Below, piece by piece: positions 8,432 through 19,100 of a stretch of DNA of 64,000 bases. Location of the stretch: assembly GCA_045565695.1 (NCBI GenBank), contig JBJLEZ010000007.1, positions 1 to 64,000 on the forward strand, given 5' to 3'. Under the pieces are notes generated by a model. That model searched no databases and was not told the origin of the DNA. It was given only the letters and a program-made list of their open reading frames with translations. Origin of the DNA: GCA-2690565 sp002457235 (GTDB taxonomy: Bacteria; Verrucomicrobiota; Verrucomicrobiia; Opitutales; Coraliomargaritaceae). The translations under genes were made by a program, and so were the position numbers. Every line of letters begins with the position of its first letter. Positions within the stretch are counted from its first letter, which is position 1.

Positions 8432-9835
8432 TTAATAACTAGCTCTACGAACTTCTAACTCTGATTGGATTGTGTCTGTTTGCTTCTGAGTTAAAGGGAA
8501 CCAGAACAAGATAATACCATTAATCAGAGCAAGACTTCCAGGAATTATTGAATACATCATAAGAATACCATTCAGAGCTTCAGGAGTTTGTGCCTGATTG
8601 GCAACATAGCCAAACAAGGCCAACATACTTGCGGCTGCAGAGGCTCCAATCGTATAACCAAATTTTTGTGCGAACATAGTAGCCGAAAAAATTAATCCTG
8701 TGGAACGGCGATTAAACTTCCATTCATTATAATCGGCAACATCGGTATATAATGCCCAAACAATCGCAGGTGTAGGACCGGCAATTAAGCTTGCGAAAAT
8801 ATTCACGCAAAAGATCAATTTCACAGACTCTGGTGGAATCATATAAAAAGACATAACGGCTACCGCATTAATCAGTGTAAGAACAATTAAGCCATTTCGT
8901 TTGCCTAGTAATTTACCCACTTTCCCGCTGAATGCACAACCGATTAAAAATGCTATTGAACCTGTTGTCATAAAGACAGTGATAATGTCAAAATTAAGCG
9001 GGAATAAACCTAAATTAAGCGTAAACACAGGGCCCTCTCCTACTCCAATCACATATTTAAAATAATAAACGGTGACGGCATTTCTAATCGCAACATTCGC
9101 TAAGGTGCAAATACCAGCGACCGCCATAATTAAGAAAGGTATATTACCTAATAAAAACTTTATATCATCTCGGACATGAACTTTTTTGATAGGTTCTGGT
9201 TTAATTCTCTCTTTCGTATTTTTAAAACAGAACAAAAACATCAAGACAGATAAAACAGCAAAAATTGCCATGGTAATAGACCATCCTCTTTGCTCATCTC
9301 CTGAACCAATTAACTGAATAAGAGGAAGCGTTAAAAGCACGACAAGCAGCTGTGCACCAAAAGCACCCATAAATCTAAAGGTGGATAAGGAAACTCTGTC
9401 ATCTGAATTCGGTGACATTACCCCCATTAATGCAGAGTAAGGCACATTAATGGCAGTGTAGACCATTTTGATAGAAATGTAAGTCGTCCAAACAAAGATT
9501 AATTTACCGAGTTCATTCAATTCTGGCCCGGCGAAAACTGCATAGAATAAAATACCATATGGAATTGCAAACCACTTTAAATAAGGGCGGTATTTACCAG
9601 ACGCAGTGCTAGTTCTATCAGCAATAGCTCCCATCATGGGGTCATTAATCGCATCCCAAATTCCACCAACAAATAACATCAGGCCAACTGCAGCAGCGTT
9701 CAACCCAAAGACATCGGTCAAATAGACCATTAAGAATACATTAATCACATGGAACGACAAATTGGAGGCAAAATCTCCACTGGCGTAAGCAATTTTTTCT
9801 TTAAATTTAAGAAGAGGGGTATTTTGAGTTTTCAT
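8432..9835 (-). CDS. GPH-family (MelB-like) sugar:cation symporter
   Basis: 467 residues with about 12 hydrophobic spans and no signal peptide. The N-terminus (KEKIAYASGDFASNLSFHV) and the loop with DPMMGAIADRT are hallmarks of the glycoside-pentoside-hexuronide:cation symporters, which include melibiose and xyloside carriers. It is the third gene of a minus-strand operon (GH158-like enzyme, glucan phosphorylase, symporter), 24 bp after the phosphorylase stop. The context implies import of beta-1,3-gluco-oligosaccharides such as laminaribiose or laminaritriose, but the sequence alone does not fix the substrate. This would replace the SusCD system used by Bacteroidota. Confidence 0.9.
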   Translation of the reverse strand: MKTQNTPLLKFKEKIAYASGDFASNLSFHVINVFLMVYLTDVFGLNAAAVGLMLFVGGIWDAINDPMMGAIADRTSTASGKYRPYLKWFAIPYGILFYAVFAGPELNELGKLIFVWTTYISIKMVYTAINVPYSALMGVMSPNSDDRVSLSTFRFMGAFGAQLLVVLLTLPLIQLIGSGDEQRGWSITMAIFAVLSVLMFLFCFKNTKERIKPEPIKKVHVRDDIKFLLGNIPFLIMAVAGICTLANVAIRNAVTVYYFKYVIGVGEGPVFTLNLGLFPLNFDIITVFMTTGSIAFLIGCAFSGKVGKLLGKRNGLIVLTLINAVAVMSFYMIPPESVKLIFCVNIFASLIAGPTPAIVWALYTDVADYNEWKFNRRSTGLIFSATMFAQKFGYTIGASAAASMLALFGYVANQAQTPEALNGILMMYSIIPGSLALINGIILFWFPLTQKQTDTIQSELEVRRASY

Positions 9836-9859
9836 AAAGATTTAAGTCATTTGAACATA

Positions 9860-12800
9860 CTAAGTTAAGAACCTAGCTGAAGGTTGTGATACGTAAATAG
9901 CAAAAATATTTGAAGTACGATTCAGCAAAGCTTTAGCAATAGATTGAGGAAGTACATCTCCAGCGATGGTCTCTGCATTTTTATCTAAATACTCTACTCG
10001 TATTTCCGCACTCTCTGAATCACTGCATTTATAGATCACAGGGATCTGTGTAATGGTAAATAATAAAGAATTTTCTGGAACATTAATCGTGCGTTTTGTT
10101 TTATCTGGATAGATGCACACTGTATCCTCTGACTGTTTTAATAATTCTTCAGACCGTAATAAGCGTGGTTTAAATTCAATGGTTTCATTATTGAATTGAA
10201 CGCCCAGTTCTCCGAAACGACAAATAACGCCTTCTTTCACCATCCCGGTTAAACCTGGCTGTTGAGCTCCTGCAAATGAGGGTGTATGTGAATAGGCATC
10301 CGCAGTGAATGCTCCATACTCGGACGCCTTTTTCCTAAAGCCTAAGCCCCCTTGTACATCATAATAAGAAGCAACCAATCCTTTGAAATCTTCATCGCAT
10401 TCTTCCTCAAGAGCAATCTCTTGAACGGATAACATGAGTTTAGAAACCATATGCCAATAAATGCTGCCTAATCCTTCATAAGCAAACATAGAGCCACTTC
10501 TACCGGTGAATGCTTTATGATTAAATGTTGCCTCATAAAGTTCTAGGATAGCTTTTTCATCGTTTGAAATGTATGATGCTAATGAAGCATCTTTTGCCAG
10601 CTGATCGATAACTTCTTTTAATTCAAAGCGATTTCTAATCGATGAGTTAAACCGGAAGCAATTATCTGGAGATGCTTCAATAATTCGCTGATCTTCTTGC
10701 TCGATCATATAAGCTAAAGCTGAAATCTCTTTTGCAGATTGAGCATCCACCTTATTATAGTCTAGAAAAGCAGGTAATCGTTTGTCGGAATAAAGGATAT
10801 AACTTTTTCTGTTCTCACAGTAGAGGTCACTATTTCTTAAAGATTCTAATAAGGCTTTAGCTTCTTTAGCAGATAGTGCTTTAGAACTTAATACAGCTAC
10901 TTGTCCTTCTAGCATTGGCCCAAGATATTCGATAGAAGCCAATTTCTCATTAGGATCTAAATGCAAAATATTATAAGCATTATACAGTCCGTCAGATCTT
11001 AAATTTGCACGGATCGCTTCTTGCAAATGTTTTTGAACATTTTGAATAAATGTTTTTAGCTCATTTACCTTAATACCTTCTTTCGCTCCAAATGTACCTT
11101 GGTAGATATTTTTTCGGTATCGCTCCCCTGCTTTACCCAGTTTCTCAACAGTCTGATAACGGATGTGGCTATCTTTATTAACCGCTTGAGGATCTTCGGC
11201 AAAAACTTCAGAAAGATCTACCATCAAAGATTTTAAAGAAGCAAAGCATTTCAATTCTTGGTTTTTCTCTAATAAAGAAACAATGAAATCTAGGTAACGG
11301 TTGATATAATAGGTTGTTACCATAGAAGTCCCAAAACCAGCTAAAGCATTATTGGCATCATTCCATTCAGGTCTTTGAGTATTCATCCAAATACCACCGT
11401 TAGGAATATAATTACTGAGTTTAACTAAAAGCGGAATGAGTAATTTTTCAAAAAGATTAGCACGAACCATTTGGGCATTTCCATCATGGACCAATTTACC
11501 ATCTGCTCCAATCAAATCGACACGTTTAAAAATTGCTTCATTTCGTGTCTCATTAAAATAGATAGAATGATTAGGGTTTTCTTCTAAAAAGGAAAAATCC
11601 TTAATCTCGTAAGGAACATCTGCATAGACGAACAAATCATTATTCATCAATGCTTTGAGTGATTTAGGCTTAAGTCTCTCTGTAAATTCAAGAAGCTTGA
11701 GCAGATATATAATTTGGTGGTCGCCCCAATAACCAATAGATGCCCATGGGTCATGAGGATCTGGCTCTTCCCATTCGATCCCATTATCAGTGATACGATA
11801 AGGATTATAGCCATCTGCAGTTGTCGCATTTAAAAATTTATGAATAAAGGCATCATTGTAGTAAGGGAAACTCCAAGCAAGTGCTTCCCAATTCTGAAAA
11901 ATATCTCTCCAATTCCCTTGGAATCCAACAATCGAATTACCATTCTCGTCCTTTGTTTGAATATTAAAACGGTTCCATGGACGACTTGGATCTCCATGAC
12001 GACGGCTAAAGACTAAAGGTAAATATTCATTACTAATACGCTGTAAATCAGCACTTCCCTTTGCCGATGCCACTACTAAATCATTATAAGTAAATTCTTC
12101 GGATAATTCTTCAAGAATCGCTAAATCAGACGTTTCTAATTTAGAGTTATGCTTTACTAAATGCGATTGTAGAAGACTTTTTGAAATACTGTAATTATCG
12201 GAAAATACCCCGCCACGCATGATGTTGAATAACACATTTGCTCTATGGTAGGTGGAAACAATTTCTTCAGAACATATTTGTAAGCCATCTGAGGCTTGAA
12301 TCAATTCCTCAAGAGCATTTCTTCCTTCAGTGATATCTTCAATGACCGATTGCCATAGTGCATCTTTATTTTGAAGAGCGATATTAAGCCCGGCCACATC
12401 ACTTTGTGTTTTATCAATGTCAGCAACAATAGACCAGGATTTTACTCCATTAGATCCAAGTTGAAATGAACCTGCATTATAATAACAGCCCCTGAGTCCC
12501 CGATAAAAATTGGAGCCTTCGAAACTAGGGTCATTCAGAAATTGTTCTACATCTGATTGCTGAATTAGAATTGAAGCATCATCCCATCCATAAGACCAAA
12601 GTACTGTTGCTTTCAAACATTCTAAAGGAATCGCTTCATCTACTAAACTGGCAACCATGCGATGAACTAATAATTGATTCGAAGGTTCCAATTCACTGAC
12701 CTTGTAAGCATCCGTTAAACAACTGTAAGCAAGGTGTGTACGATCATCGACACCTGATGCCAAGAAATCTGACAAGCCATCAATAACCGTGATTTCAAGA

Positions 12801-13291
12801 TCATTTGTACTCAAATTAGCTAATTTAGATCTCCGAATAAAACCATATTTTTCTGATGTAGACCAAGTGTAAGAAAATGTAAGCTCTAAATCGTGATTAA
12901 TTTCTTCAAAGATTAAAGTGTCACCATTGATGCTCTTATAAATCTTACGGCTGATAGAAAAGATTCGCTCGCTTGACGACTTAAATGGCTCCCAAACTCT
13001 ATTAGCAACTTTGATAATTGTTTGCGGGCCGGTGCAATTAGAATTATTGATGATTTTATCAACCGTGTAATATGGAAAAAGCGAATTCCCTGGGGACCCT
13101 CTACCCGCACTTAAAGCCCCATTAGTGGCGGTAAAAAACCAATGATCTTGCGCACTGATCATCGAAACAAAAAATGTAGGAATTGTCTCTAAAGCATTAA
13201 TACAGATAAATCGCTCACCTTCAATGTCTTGAAAATTATAATCCATAGTTGATTGCGATTTATTATGATAGGATTCGATCTGAGTACTCAT
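9860..13291 (-). CDS. Cytoplasmic beta-1,3-glucan phosphorylase, GH149-like (GH94 relatives)
   Basis: 1143 residues with no signal peptide, so cytoplasmic. The size and layout fit the large GH149/GH161 beta-1,3-oligoglucan phosphorylases: an N-terminal beta-sandwich (about 20-300), a helical linker, then an (alpha/alpha)6 barrel with NWRDIFQNWEAL (near 465-480) and DPWASIGYWGDHQ (near 514-526), and a C-terminal beta domain. These enzymes use phosphate to release glucose 1-phosphate from beta-1,3-glucan oligomers, saving ATP. I assign GH149 over GH94 by length and neighbours (GH16, GH17, GH158-like, symporter); GH161 is the main alternative. It lies 33 bp after the GH158-like gene and 24 bp before the symporter gene, indicating one transcript. 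Confidence 0.75.
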   Translation of the reverse strand: MSTQIESYHNKSQSTMDYNFQDIEGERFICINALETIPTFFVSMISAQDHWFFTATNGALSAGRGSPGNSLFPYYTVDKIINNSNCTGPQTIIKVANRVWEPFKSSSERIFSISRKIYKSINGDTLIFEEINHDLELTFSYTWSTSEKYGFIRRSKLANLSTNDLEITVIDGLSDFLASGVDDRTHLAYSCLTDAYKVSELEPSNQLLVHRMVASLVDEAIPLECLKATVLWSYGWDDASILIQQSDVEQFLNDPSFEGSNFYRGLRGCYYNAGSFQLGSNGVKSWSIVADIDKTQSDVAGLNIALQNKDALWQSVIEDITEGRNALEELIQASDGLQICSEEIVSTYHRANVLFNIMRGGVFSDNYSISKSLLQSHLVKHNSKLETSDLAILEELSEEFTYNDLVVASAKGSADLQRISNEYLPLVFSRRHGDPSRPWNRFNIQTKDENGNSIVGFQGNWRDIFQNWEALAWSFPYYNDAFIHKFLNATTADGYNPYRITDNGIEWEEPDPHDPWASIGYWGDHQIIYLLKLLEFTERLKPKSLKALMNNDLFVYADVPYEIKDFSFLEENPNHSIYFNETRNEAIFKRVDLIGADGKLVHDGNAQMVRANLFEKLLIPLLVKLSNYIPNGGIWMNTQRPEWNDANNALAGFGTSMVTTYYINRYLDFIVSLLEKNQELKCFASLKSLMVDLSEVFAEDPQAVNKDSHIRYQTVEKLGKAGERYRKNIYQGTFGAKEGIKVNELKTFIQNVQKHLQEAIRANLRSDGLYNAYNILHLDPNEKLASIEYLGPMLEGQVAVLSSKALSAKEAKALLESLRNSDLYCENRKSYILYSDKRLPAFLDYNKVDAQSAKEISALAYMIEQEDQRIIEASPDNCFRFNSSIRNRFELKEVIDQLAKDASLASYISNDEKAILELYEATFNHKAFTGRSGSMFAYEGLGSIYWHMVSKLMLSVQEIALEEECDEDFKGLVASYYDVQGGLGFRKKASEYGAFTADAYSHTPSFAGAQQPGLTGMVKEGVICRFGELGVQFNNETIEFKPRLLRSEELLKQSEDTVCIYPDKTKRTINVPENSLLFTITQIPVIYKCSDSESAEIRVEYLDKNAETIAGDVLPQSIAKALLNRTSNIFAIYVSQPSARFLT

Positions 13292-13324
13292 ATATTTTAA
13301 AATTATTCCGTCTATCTAAGCGAC

Positions 13325-14593
13325 TTATTTGACATAAAAAGGAAAATTGACTGTTGCAGCCCCTCGATTCACATCTTCTACGTAAGCAAATAAACGGTAA
13401 GGTCCTTTTTTTCTGGGTGCTTTGAACTTCACTTCAGGACCCATGTTTTCTAAAATCGATCGTGGGTAGGATTTTGGGGTACGCTCAAAATCACCCCCAA
13501 CACTCTTTTCCTTACTTTCTTCCATGATCACCCATCGATATTTCAAAGGATCATTTTCATGATCAATTACATCAATAGAAGCAGTATGAATTGAAATAGG
13601 ATCAATCTTTTTGAGCTTTGCAGAAGACTCAATCGAATGAATTTCGGGCACACGATTCTCAGGATATTCTCCATTCCAACCATAAGCGATAGCATCGACT
13701 GCTTCCAATCGAGCCCCATCTTTCAAAAACATACCAAACCAAGTTGCTGTTGTTTCTTGCTTACTCGACCAATAAAAAGGAAATACTCCCAAGCAATATC
13801 GAGGCGATTCGTTTACCGCTGTATTATAAGCTAATAAATAGCGTTTTGCTTTTTCATGACTGGATTCTTCATTAGCGACTCCCCATTCACTTTTATCATC
13901 AACTTCCCAAGGCCCCATGGGTCCAAATTCTGTAATCATGTAAGGGTTTTCCCACCCGTATTGTAATAATAATTCGCCTACTTCTGGGGCAAAACCATAA
14001 GCATTCACTCCTAAGATATCACACTCGGGATAAAAGCGCTTAACGTCATTAATTTTTTGGGCATCAAACCCTGCTACTGCCGTCATTACAGGATGATTGC
14101 GATCTATTGATTTCACCATCTTGGCTAATGTATTCATTTCTGTCCAAATAGTTTCTAGCATAGCCTCTGGGACATGCAATTCTACCTCATTACCAAGCCC
14201 CCAGGCCAATAGAGCAGGATGATCTTTATACTTTTTAACAATCGACTCAACTTTCTTTCTTTGCTTACGAATAAATCTAGGATCACTGTAATCATAAGCG
14301 TCATTATGACGCATATGTTGTATCCAAATACCAGCAACTACTTTTAACCCTAATTTATGTGCTCGATCTAGGGTTTTTTTATTAATTGACCAAGTTCTAA
14401 TGGTATTGCCCCCGAAATCTTTTAAAATCTCTAGATTTTCCTCTCCCGCAACACCTTTTACCTCATAATTAAGTGCCTCTACCGTTAAATGATAGCCCGA
14501 TGATGCGTCATAATTAATAACCGTTTGAGCACTCGATTGGCATAAACCAAAAGAAGCAATTAAGATGAAAAGAAGTGAAGTAAATTGCCACAT
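13325..14593 (-). CDS. Exported TIM-barrel glycosidase, probable GH158 endo-beta-1,3-glucanase
   Basis: 422 residues with a signal peptide (LLFILIASFGLCQSSA). The catalytic domain has clan GH-A features: ALLAWGLGNEVE with acid/base Glu136 and YMITEFGPMGPW with nucleophile Glu222. A C-terminal beta-domain (about 325-422) looks Ig-like. This architecture and the Glu spacing match GH158, founded on endo-beta-1,3-glucanases of Victivallis and Bacteroides; a GH2-type barrel without accessory domains is the alternative. First gene of the operon with the phosphorylase and symporter, divergent from the LacI regulator. A cysteine in the signal region (SFGLCQS) could make it a lipoprotein but the lipobox is weak. 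Confidence 0.75.
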   Translation of the reverse strand: MWQFTSLLFILIASFGLCQSSAQTVINYDASSGYHLTVEALNYEVKGVAGEENLEILKDFGGNTIRTWSINKKTLDRAHKLGLKVVAGIWIQHMRHNDAYDYSDPRFIRKQRKKVESIVKKYKDHPALLAWGLGNEVELHVPEAMLETIWTEMNTLAKMVKSIDRNHPVMTAVAGFDAQKINDVKRFYPECDILGVNAYGFAPEVGELLLQYGWENPYMITEFGPMGPWEVDDKSEWGVANEESSHEKAKRYLLAYNTAVNESPRYCLGVFPFYWSSKQETTATWFGMFLKDGARLEAVDAIAYGWNGEYPENRVPEIHSIESSAKLKKIDPISIHTASIDVIDHENDPLKYRWVIMEESKEKSVGGDFERTPKSYPRSILENMGPEVKFKAPRKKGPYRLFAYVEDVNRGAATVNFPFYVK

Positions 14594-14948
14594 GAAGGGT
14601 TAAAATTGCATCTGTTTGCACGCATAATGTCAACTATACAAACTAAAAACAGATACCAGCATGAAAGTTTTCACAAATTAGAAAAATGCACATTTAAATC
14701 GCTAAAATTATTGATAAAATTAAATATTAAAATGTTATTTTTGGTTAATTATTCGAAGAAAGTGCTTATATGAACCCGAATAAGTTTCATAAGTAGTTAT
14801 TCAAATAATAAAAACTGTTATATTAAACTATCCTAGAATTATTATAATATGGTATTATCAACAACTGTCGTTTATTCAATGAACTGAAAGTAACTTTAGC
14901 TAGGTGAAGCTATATTTATAGTGGAATACACTCCGCACAATTATCCTA
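14594..14948. other. 355-bp divergent control region between the glucanase operon and the LacI-type gene
   Basis: AT-rich, no gene. On the minus strand a TTGACA (14629-14634) and TGCAAT (14605-14610), 18 bp apart, form a possible promoter for the GH158-like operon with a very short leader. On the plus strand TATAAT (14844-14849) is a possible -10 for the regulator, without a good -35. Two imperfect 5-6-5 inverted repeats are visible: TTGCA-N6-TGCAC at 14606-14621 and TAGCT-N6-AGCTA at 14897-14912, both candidates for regulator binding. Short open frames here have no recognisable content. Confidence 0.5.
14605..14634 (-). promoter_or_regulatory. Candidate promoter with overlapping operator-like repeat for the glucanase operon
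   Basis: TTGACA box at 14629-14634 (minus strand), 18-bp spacer and TGCAAT at 14605-14610. The inverted repeat TTGCATCTGTTTGCAC (14606-14621) covers the spacer and the -10 box, the position expected for a repressor. The start codon of the GH158-like gene is only 11 bp from the -10, so the transcript would be nearly leaderless. A similar element, TTGCACATATTTGCAA, lies at 27556-27571 upstream of the multimodular protein gene. Confidence 0.35.
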
Positions 14949-15998
14949 ATGAAACAAGTCAAACAACAAGAAATCGCAAAAAAACTGAAACTTTCAAGGG
15001 CAACCGTTTCTCGTTGTTTTACGAACCATCCTGGAATCAATCCAGAAACCAGAGCATTAGTCTTTGAAACTGCAACTGAATTAGGGTATCACCACCTTTC
15101 CAATAGAACACGTAAGGATCAGACCGAACATAAAACATTTGGGGTACTCATTTGCACTTCTGAAGAAGAATACAATCGAACAGATTATGAAAATTCAGGT
15201 AAAAATATATTCAAAGGTATAGCGGAATACAGTCAGCTAAAAAAAATACAGTTATCCATTCATTTTTTAGACCCTTTAATTACCTCACTATCTTCAAAAA
15301 ATTTCAAAGAGGTGCTCCATACCTATTCGAAATTATGGGACGGAATCATTATGATCCATCCTTTGCCAAAAGAAATCATTGATTATTTAGTGTTGAGATA
15401 TCCTTGCGTTTCTACTGTAGAGCAACGTTCTAGTGTTAATATGAACTGCGTAGATGTTGATCACTATCAAGGTATCAACTACCTAGTTAATTTCCTTAAT
15501 GAATACGGGCATAGAAGAATCGCTTTTTATTCCATCCAATATAAATTTTTACAAAGTTGGGTTCTACGTCGTGCTGGTGCCTATTTTGAGAAAATGACTA
15601 AATTAGGATTAAATATAAAAGACGAAGATATGATCAATGTTCATCCTGACAGAATGGTATCAATAGATGAAAGCGTTGATCAAGCAATCAAACTCATTGA
15701 AGATGGGGTGACCGCATTTGTTTGTGCCGCCGATCACCAAGCTTACGAACTGATTAAAGGCTTAAACAAAAGAGGTATCCGTGTTCCAGAAGATGTCTCA
15801 ATCTGTGGCTTTGATGGTGTAAAAATTCCTAATAATCCCCAACAAATTTGCACAGTCAAAGTACCCAATTATGATATAGGATATTTTGCGACTGAACGCC
15901 TTTTTGAGCACTCGAAAAAACGTTTTAGCTCAACTCACCATACGCTTTTAGGGTGCAAAATTATTAAAGGCGATACGGTTAAAATTAACGAAAAATAA
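14949..15998 (+). CDS. LacI-family transcriptional regulator of the glucan locus
   Basis: 349 residues. The N-terminus is a standard LacI helix-turn-helix: QQEIAKKLKLSRATVSRCFTN (about 5-25) and the hinge-proximal NPETRALVFETATELGYHHL. The remainder is a periplasmic-binding-protein-like effector domain with SICGFDG near residue 290, and no membrane segment. It probably binds a gluco-oligosaccharide or its product as effector. It is divergent from the GH158-like/phosphorylase/symporter operon, which makes it the likely local regulator. Start ATG at 14949 places the helix-turn-helix at the normal distance from the N-terminus. Confidence 0.9.
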   Translation: MKQVKQQEIAKKLKLSRATVSRCFTNHPGINPETRALVFETATELGYHHLSNRTRKDQTEHKTFGVLICTSEEEYNRTDYENSGKNIFKGIAEYSQLKKIQLSIHFLDPLITSLSSKNFKEVLHTYSKLWDGIIMIHPLPKEIIDYLVLRYPCVSTVEQRSSVNMNCVDVDHYQGINYLVNFLNEYGHRRIAFYSIQYKFLQSWVLRRAGAYFEKMTKLGLNIKDEDMINVHPDRMVSIDESVDQAIKLIEDGVTAFVCAADHQAYELIKGLNKRGIRVPEDVSICGFDGVKIPNNPQQICTVKVPNYDIGYFATERLFEHSKKRFSSTHHTLLGCKIIKGDTVKINEK

Positions 15999-16061
15999 GC
16001 TCATCCTTAAAGCCATTTCCTGTTGCATTTCAGATAGAATTGCATTAAATTTCAGATGTCG

Positions 16062-16090
16062 TTGACAAGAATTCTATAACTAACAAATAT
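16062..16090 (+). promoter_or_regulatory. Possible promoter of the Verru_Chthon A gene
   Basis: A perfect TTGACA at 16062-16067 followed after 17 bp by AAATAT (16085-16090), a poor -10 match. It lies 60 bp upstream of the pseudopilin start codon and after the regulator stop codon. Confidence 0.3.
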
Positions 16091-16150
16091 GAAGGCTTCT
16101 ATGTTTGTTTATTAAGTGATTCTAGAAACAATTGAACTTTTTGATGCATT

Positions 16151-19100
16151 ATGACTTTCCACTTTTTTTCTAAAAAGAAAGTATCTAAAAATATCCCTAT
16201 TTTTCGTAGACGTAGGTCTTCAGGATTTGCTTTGATGGTTGCTCTCGGCCTAATGTCTTTCGTCCTCTTAATAATACTAGGACTTTCTACCTTAGTTCAG
16301 GTCAACAGCAATATTACCTCAGCAGAAAAAGACCTTGCTACAGCTAAACAAAATGCACTCTTTGCTCTTAACTTAGCCATTGGGGATTTGCAAAATGAAA
16401 TGGGACCTGATCAGAGAATTTCCGCAACTGCTTCTATCCTTGATGGATTTCCTGAGACAGAAGCAATTGATGGCGTTAACAATCCGTATTGGACAGGGGC
16501 TTGGAATAGTAATGACTCATTAGAAAACAATTTAGTTAATCAAGTTGTTTCTAAAAATCGCACGTCCTCGGATGGCAAGCCTTCCCATTTTCGCCGTTGG
16601 CTAATTTCTACTCCCATCAATGGCCAATCAATGTCCCCTGAAGAAAGCATCGAATTTGCAAAGAACTTCAGCAAAAATTCAGAAGATGCAATTCTAATGG
16701 TTGGGTTTGGAACAGTTGGAGAAGAAGCTACTGCAGAAAACAGCGTGTACGTACCACGTCAGATTATTAATAAAGAGCTCGAAGAAGAAAACGGCTATGC
16801 CTATTGGGTGGGCGATGAAGGCGTTAAATCTAGAGTTGCCGGGGCCAAACCAAAAAAAATACAAACCGATTTAGAGCAGATATTAAATGTCAACAATGCG
16901 GGTAGCCCCAGGCTGAATGCCATTGATGGTTTCGCTGATGCGGTAGATATCTCTGCGCAATCTGACAAAATTCTAACTCTAGGAACGGCTCAGTTTGCCT
17001 TTAATGAGGCATTAGGCGGAAATATTGACGCTTTTAAAAATAAATTTCACTCACTTTCTGCATTTAGCCGAGGCCTAATGGTTGACGTTAAACATGGAGG
17101 CACTCGCAACGACTTAAGCTTATTATTTGCTTCAGGTTCCCTTCCATTGGAGTACGAAGATCAACCTATGTTTGAATATGAATCCTCTCTAGGGCCTTCA
17201 TGGAATTATGCTTTAAGATACCATAATATTTATAAGCTTATTCGGAATGATAGTGGGAGGAATTACATTAACACTTCAGACTTTTGGGATGATGCAGAAA
17301 CTGAAATCAGCCCTTCTGAAATAAAATATCCAGATATCCCAGTCCCTGTACTTGCTCGCATGCAATTAATCTTCTCACTTCACAAACAAAGAAATACTTT
17401 TAACGGCAGAATAAATGAAAACTTGCTTGAGCAAGAAGAAGAAGAAGCAAATCAAACAGAGCAAGGCTACAGATCTGAGTCATTGTCACAATACACTAGT
17501 TGGGAAGGAAATGGTTCGGGATTTGTGGGATACTCTTCTTTCTTTGGGCCTTCATTAGGCACGGCTTTTTTTATAGAGGATACAAATGAAAATACCCACT
17601 TTACAATCGCTAATGAAAGCCTTTTCCCATTTGAGTTTATAGAAGGAGAAGGATCTGTTTATCTTGAAAGGCAGGATTACTTTAATTCTACAACTGTAAC
17701 TGGATATATAAAGTTAATCGGGGCTGACATCGACACTGAGGAAGAAGTCATATTTACAGAAGATTTCACTTTAAATCAGTTTGAAGCTCTACTCTTAGAC
17801 ATACCCATGATTCCAAATACTAGCTTCGATAGGTTTCAACTTCATTTTAATGAGGATAGCATTGGCGATAGTGTATTTCTGACGAATGTGCAAATAGAAG
17901 CTGATTTACAACCAAAATCCGCAAAGTCCCAAAGCAATAGAGAAGATATCCTCCATTTGATGATGACTCCCGTTTTTTATTTATGGAACCCATATAATGT
18001 TGAAATCGTTATGGATGATGAAAAAGAAAATAGAGGTGCTTATCAATATTTCTTTGCGCCTCCTGACATTTCATTCACTTACGATGGAGGAAAAAGATGG
18101 ATTAGCCTTAGAGATTTCAAAGTTTTTCAATTTGGACGAGGAGGTGAATTATTTAACATGTGGTCCTCTAATAATGAAAAAAATAGACTTACTAGAGGTA
18201 AAGGATTTGAAATACCCGCAGGTGAATTTAGATACAATGTTGTCATTCCACCGCCAAATAATACTGATATCAATAAAGACGCTTACATTAGAATGCAATT
18301 TTTTGACCCATGGTATGTGAATTACAGACAATTATTCGGGACAGATGATCCCTCGCTTGACGGGTTTGAACGAACTTTTAGGCCCTATGTTGCAAACTGG
18401 GTTGAGTCAACAAACAATGTAATAGACTACAATAGTGTTTATAGCGGTGTTTTTTCTCCAATTTTAAATTCTGAAAGCAGAGGCGGCGCTGGATTAAATT
18501 CTTCTAACGGAAAAGCCCGCAAGAAAGACCGGAGTCTTAAAAAATTAGTTAATGAAGGTGACGCGTTTCAATTTGGGCTCAAATTAAACAATCAATTTTT
18601 TGCAAGTCGTTTATCTATGGGCGGAGGCTGGAATGATCCCGATCCAAGCTATAATTATAATCAAAAACCACCAGTTCATGAAACTCGATTTATTGGAGCG
18701 CTAAATATAGATACTAATTTCAAAGATGATCCTTTTGAAGCTAGTTCTTATCATAAAAGCGAAAGTCGATTCCTTGATGTTGCCTATGATGATCTGAAAA
18801 GGATTTATTCAAATAATCAGTTTGTAGGGGCAAAATATGCTAAAAAGATAGCACTAAACATTGATATTCGTGGCTTTTCTGAAGAAGGAACTCCCGGGAA
18901 ACACGCTTTTTTCATAGATCCAGCTAATAATTATTATTATGATAATGATGAAAGCGACGCTTCGTTAGCCCTTGCACCCTTTAGGATTTATATAAAGGAA
19001 ATTGATAACTCTGAAATAATTAAATTTGACCCAAATAGCGATGATCCTACAAAAATATTGTTTGAAACAGTCGCTGGAGATGAGGTTGGAAAATGTGTGG

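Noticed and set aside
14585..14773. 62-codon plus-strand frame between the glucanase and LacI genes.
   Set aside because: Overlaps the start of the GH158-like gene and the promoter region; no conserved features.
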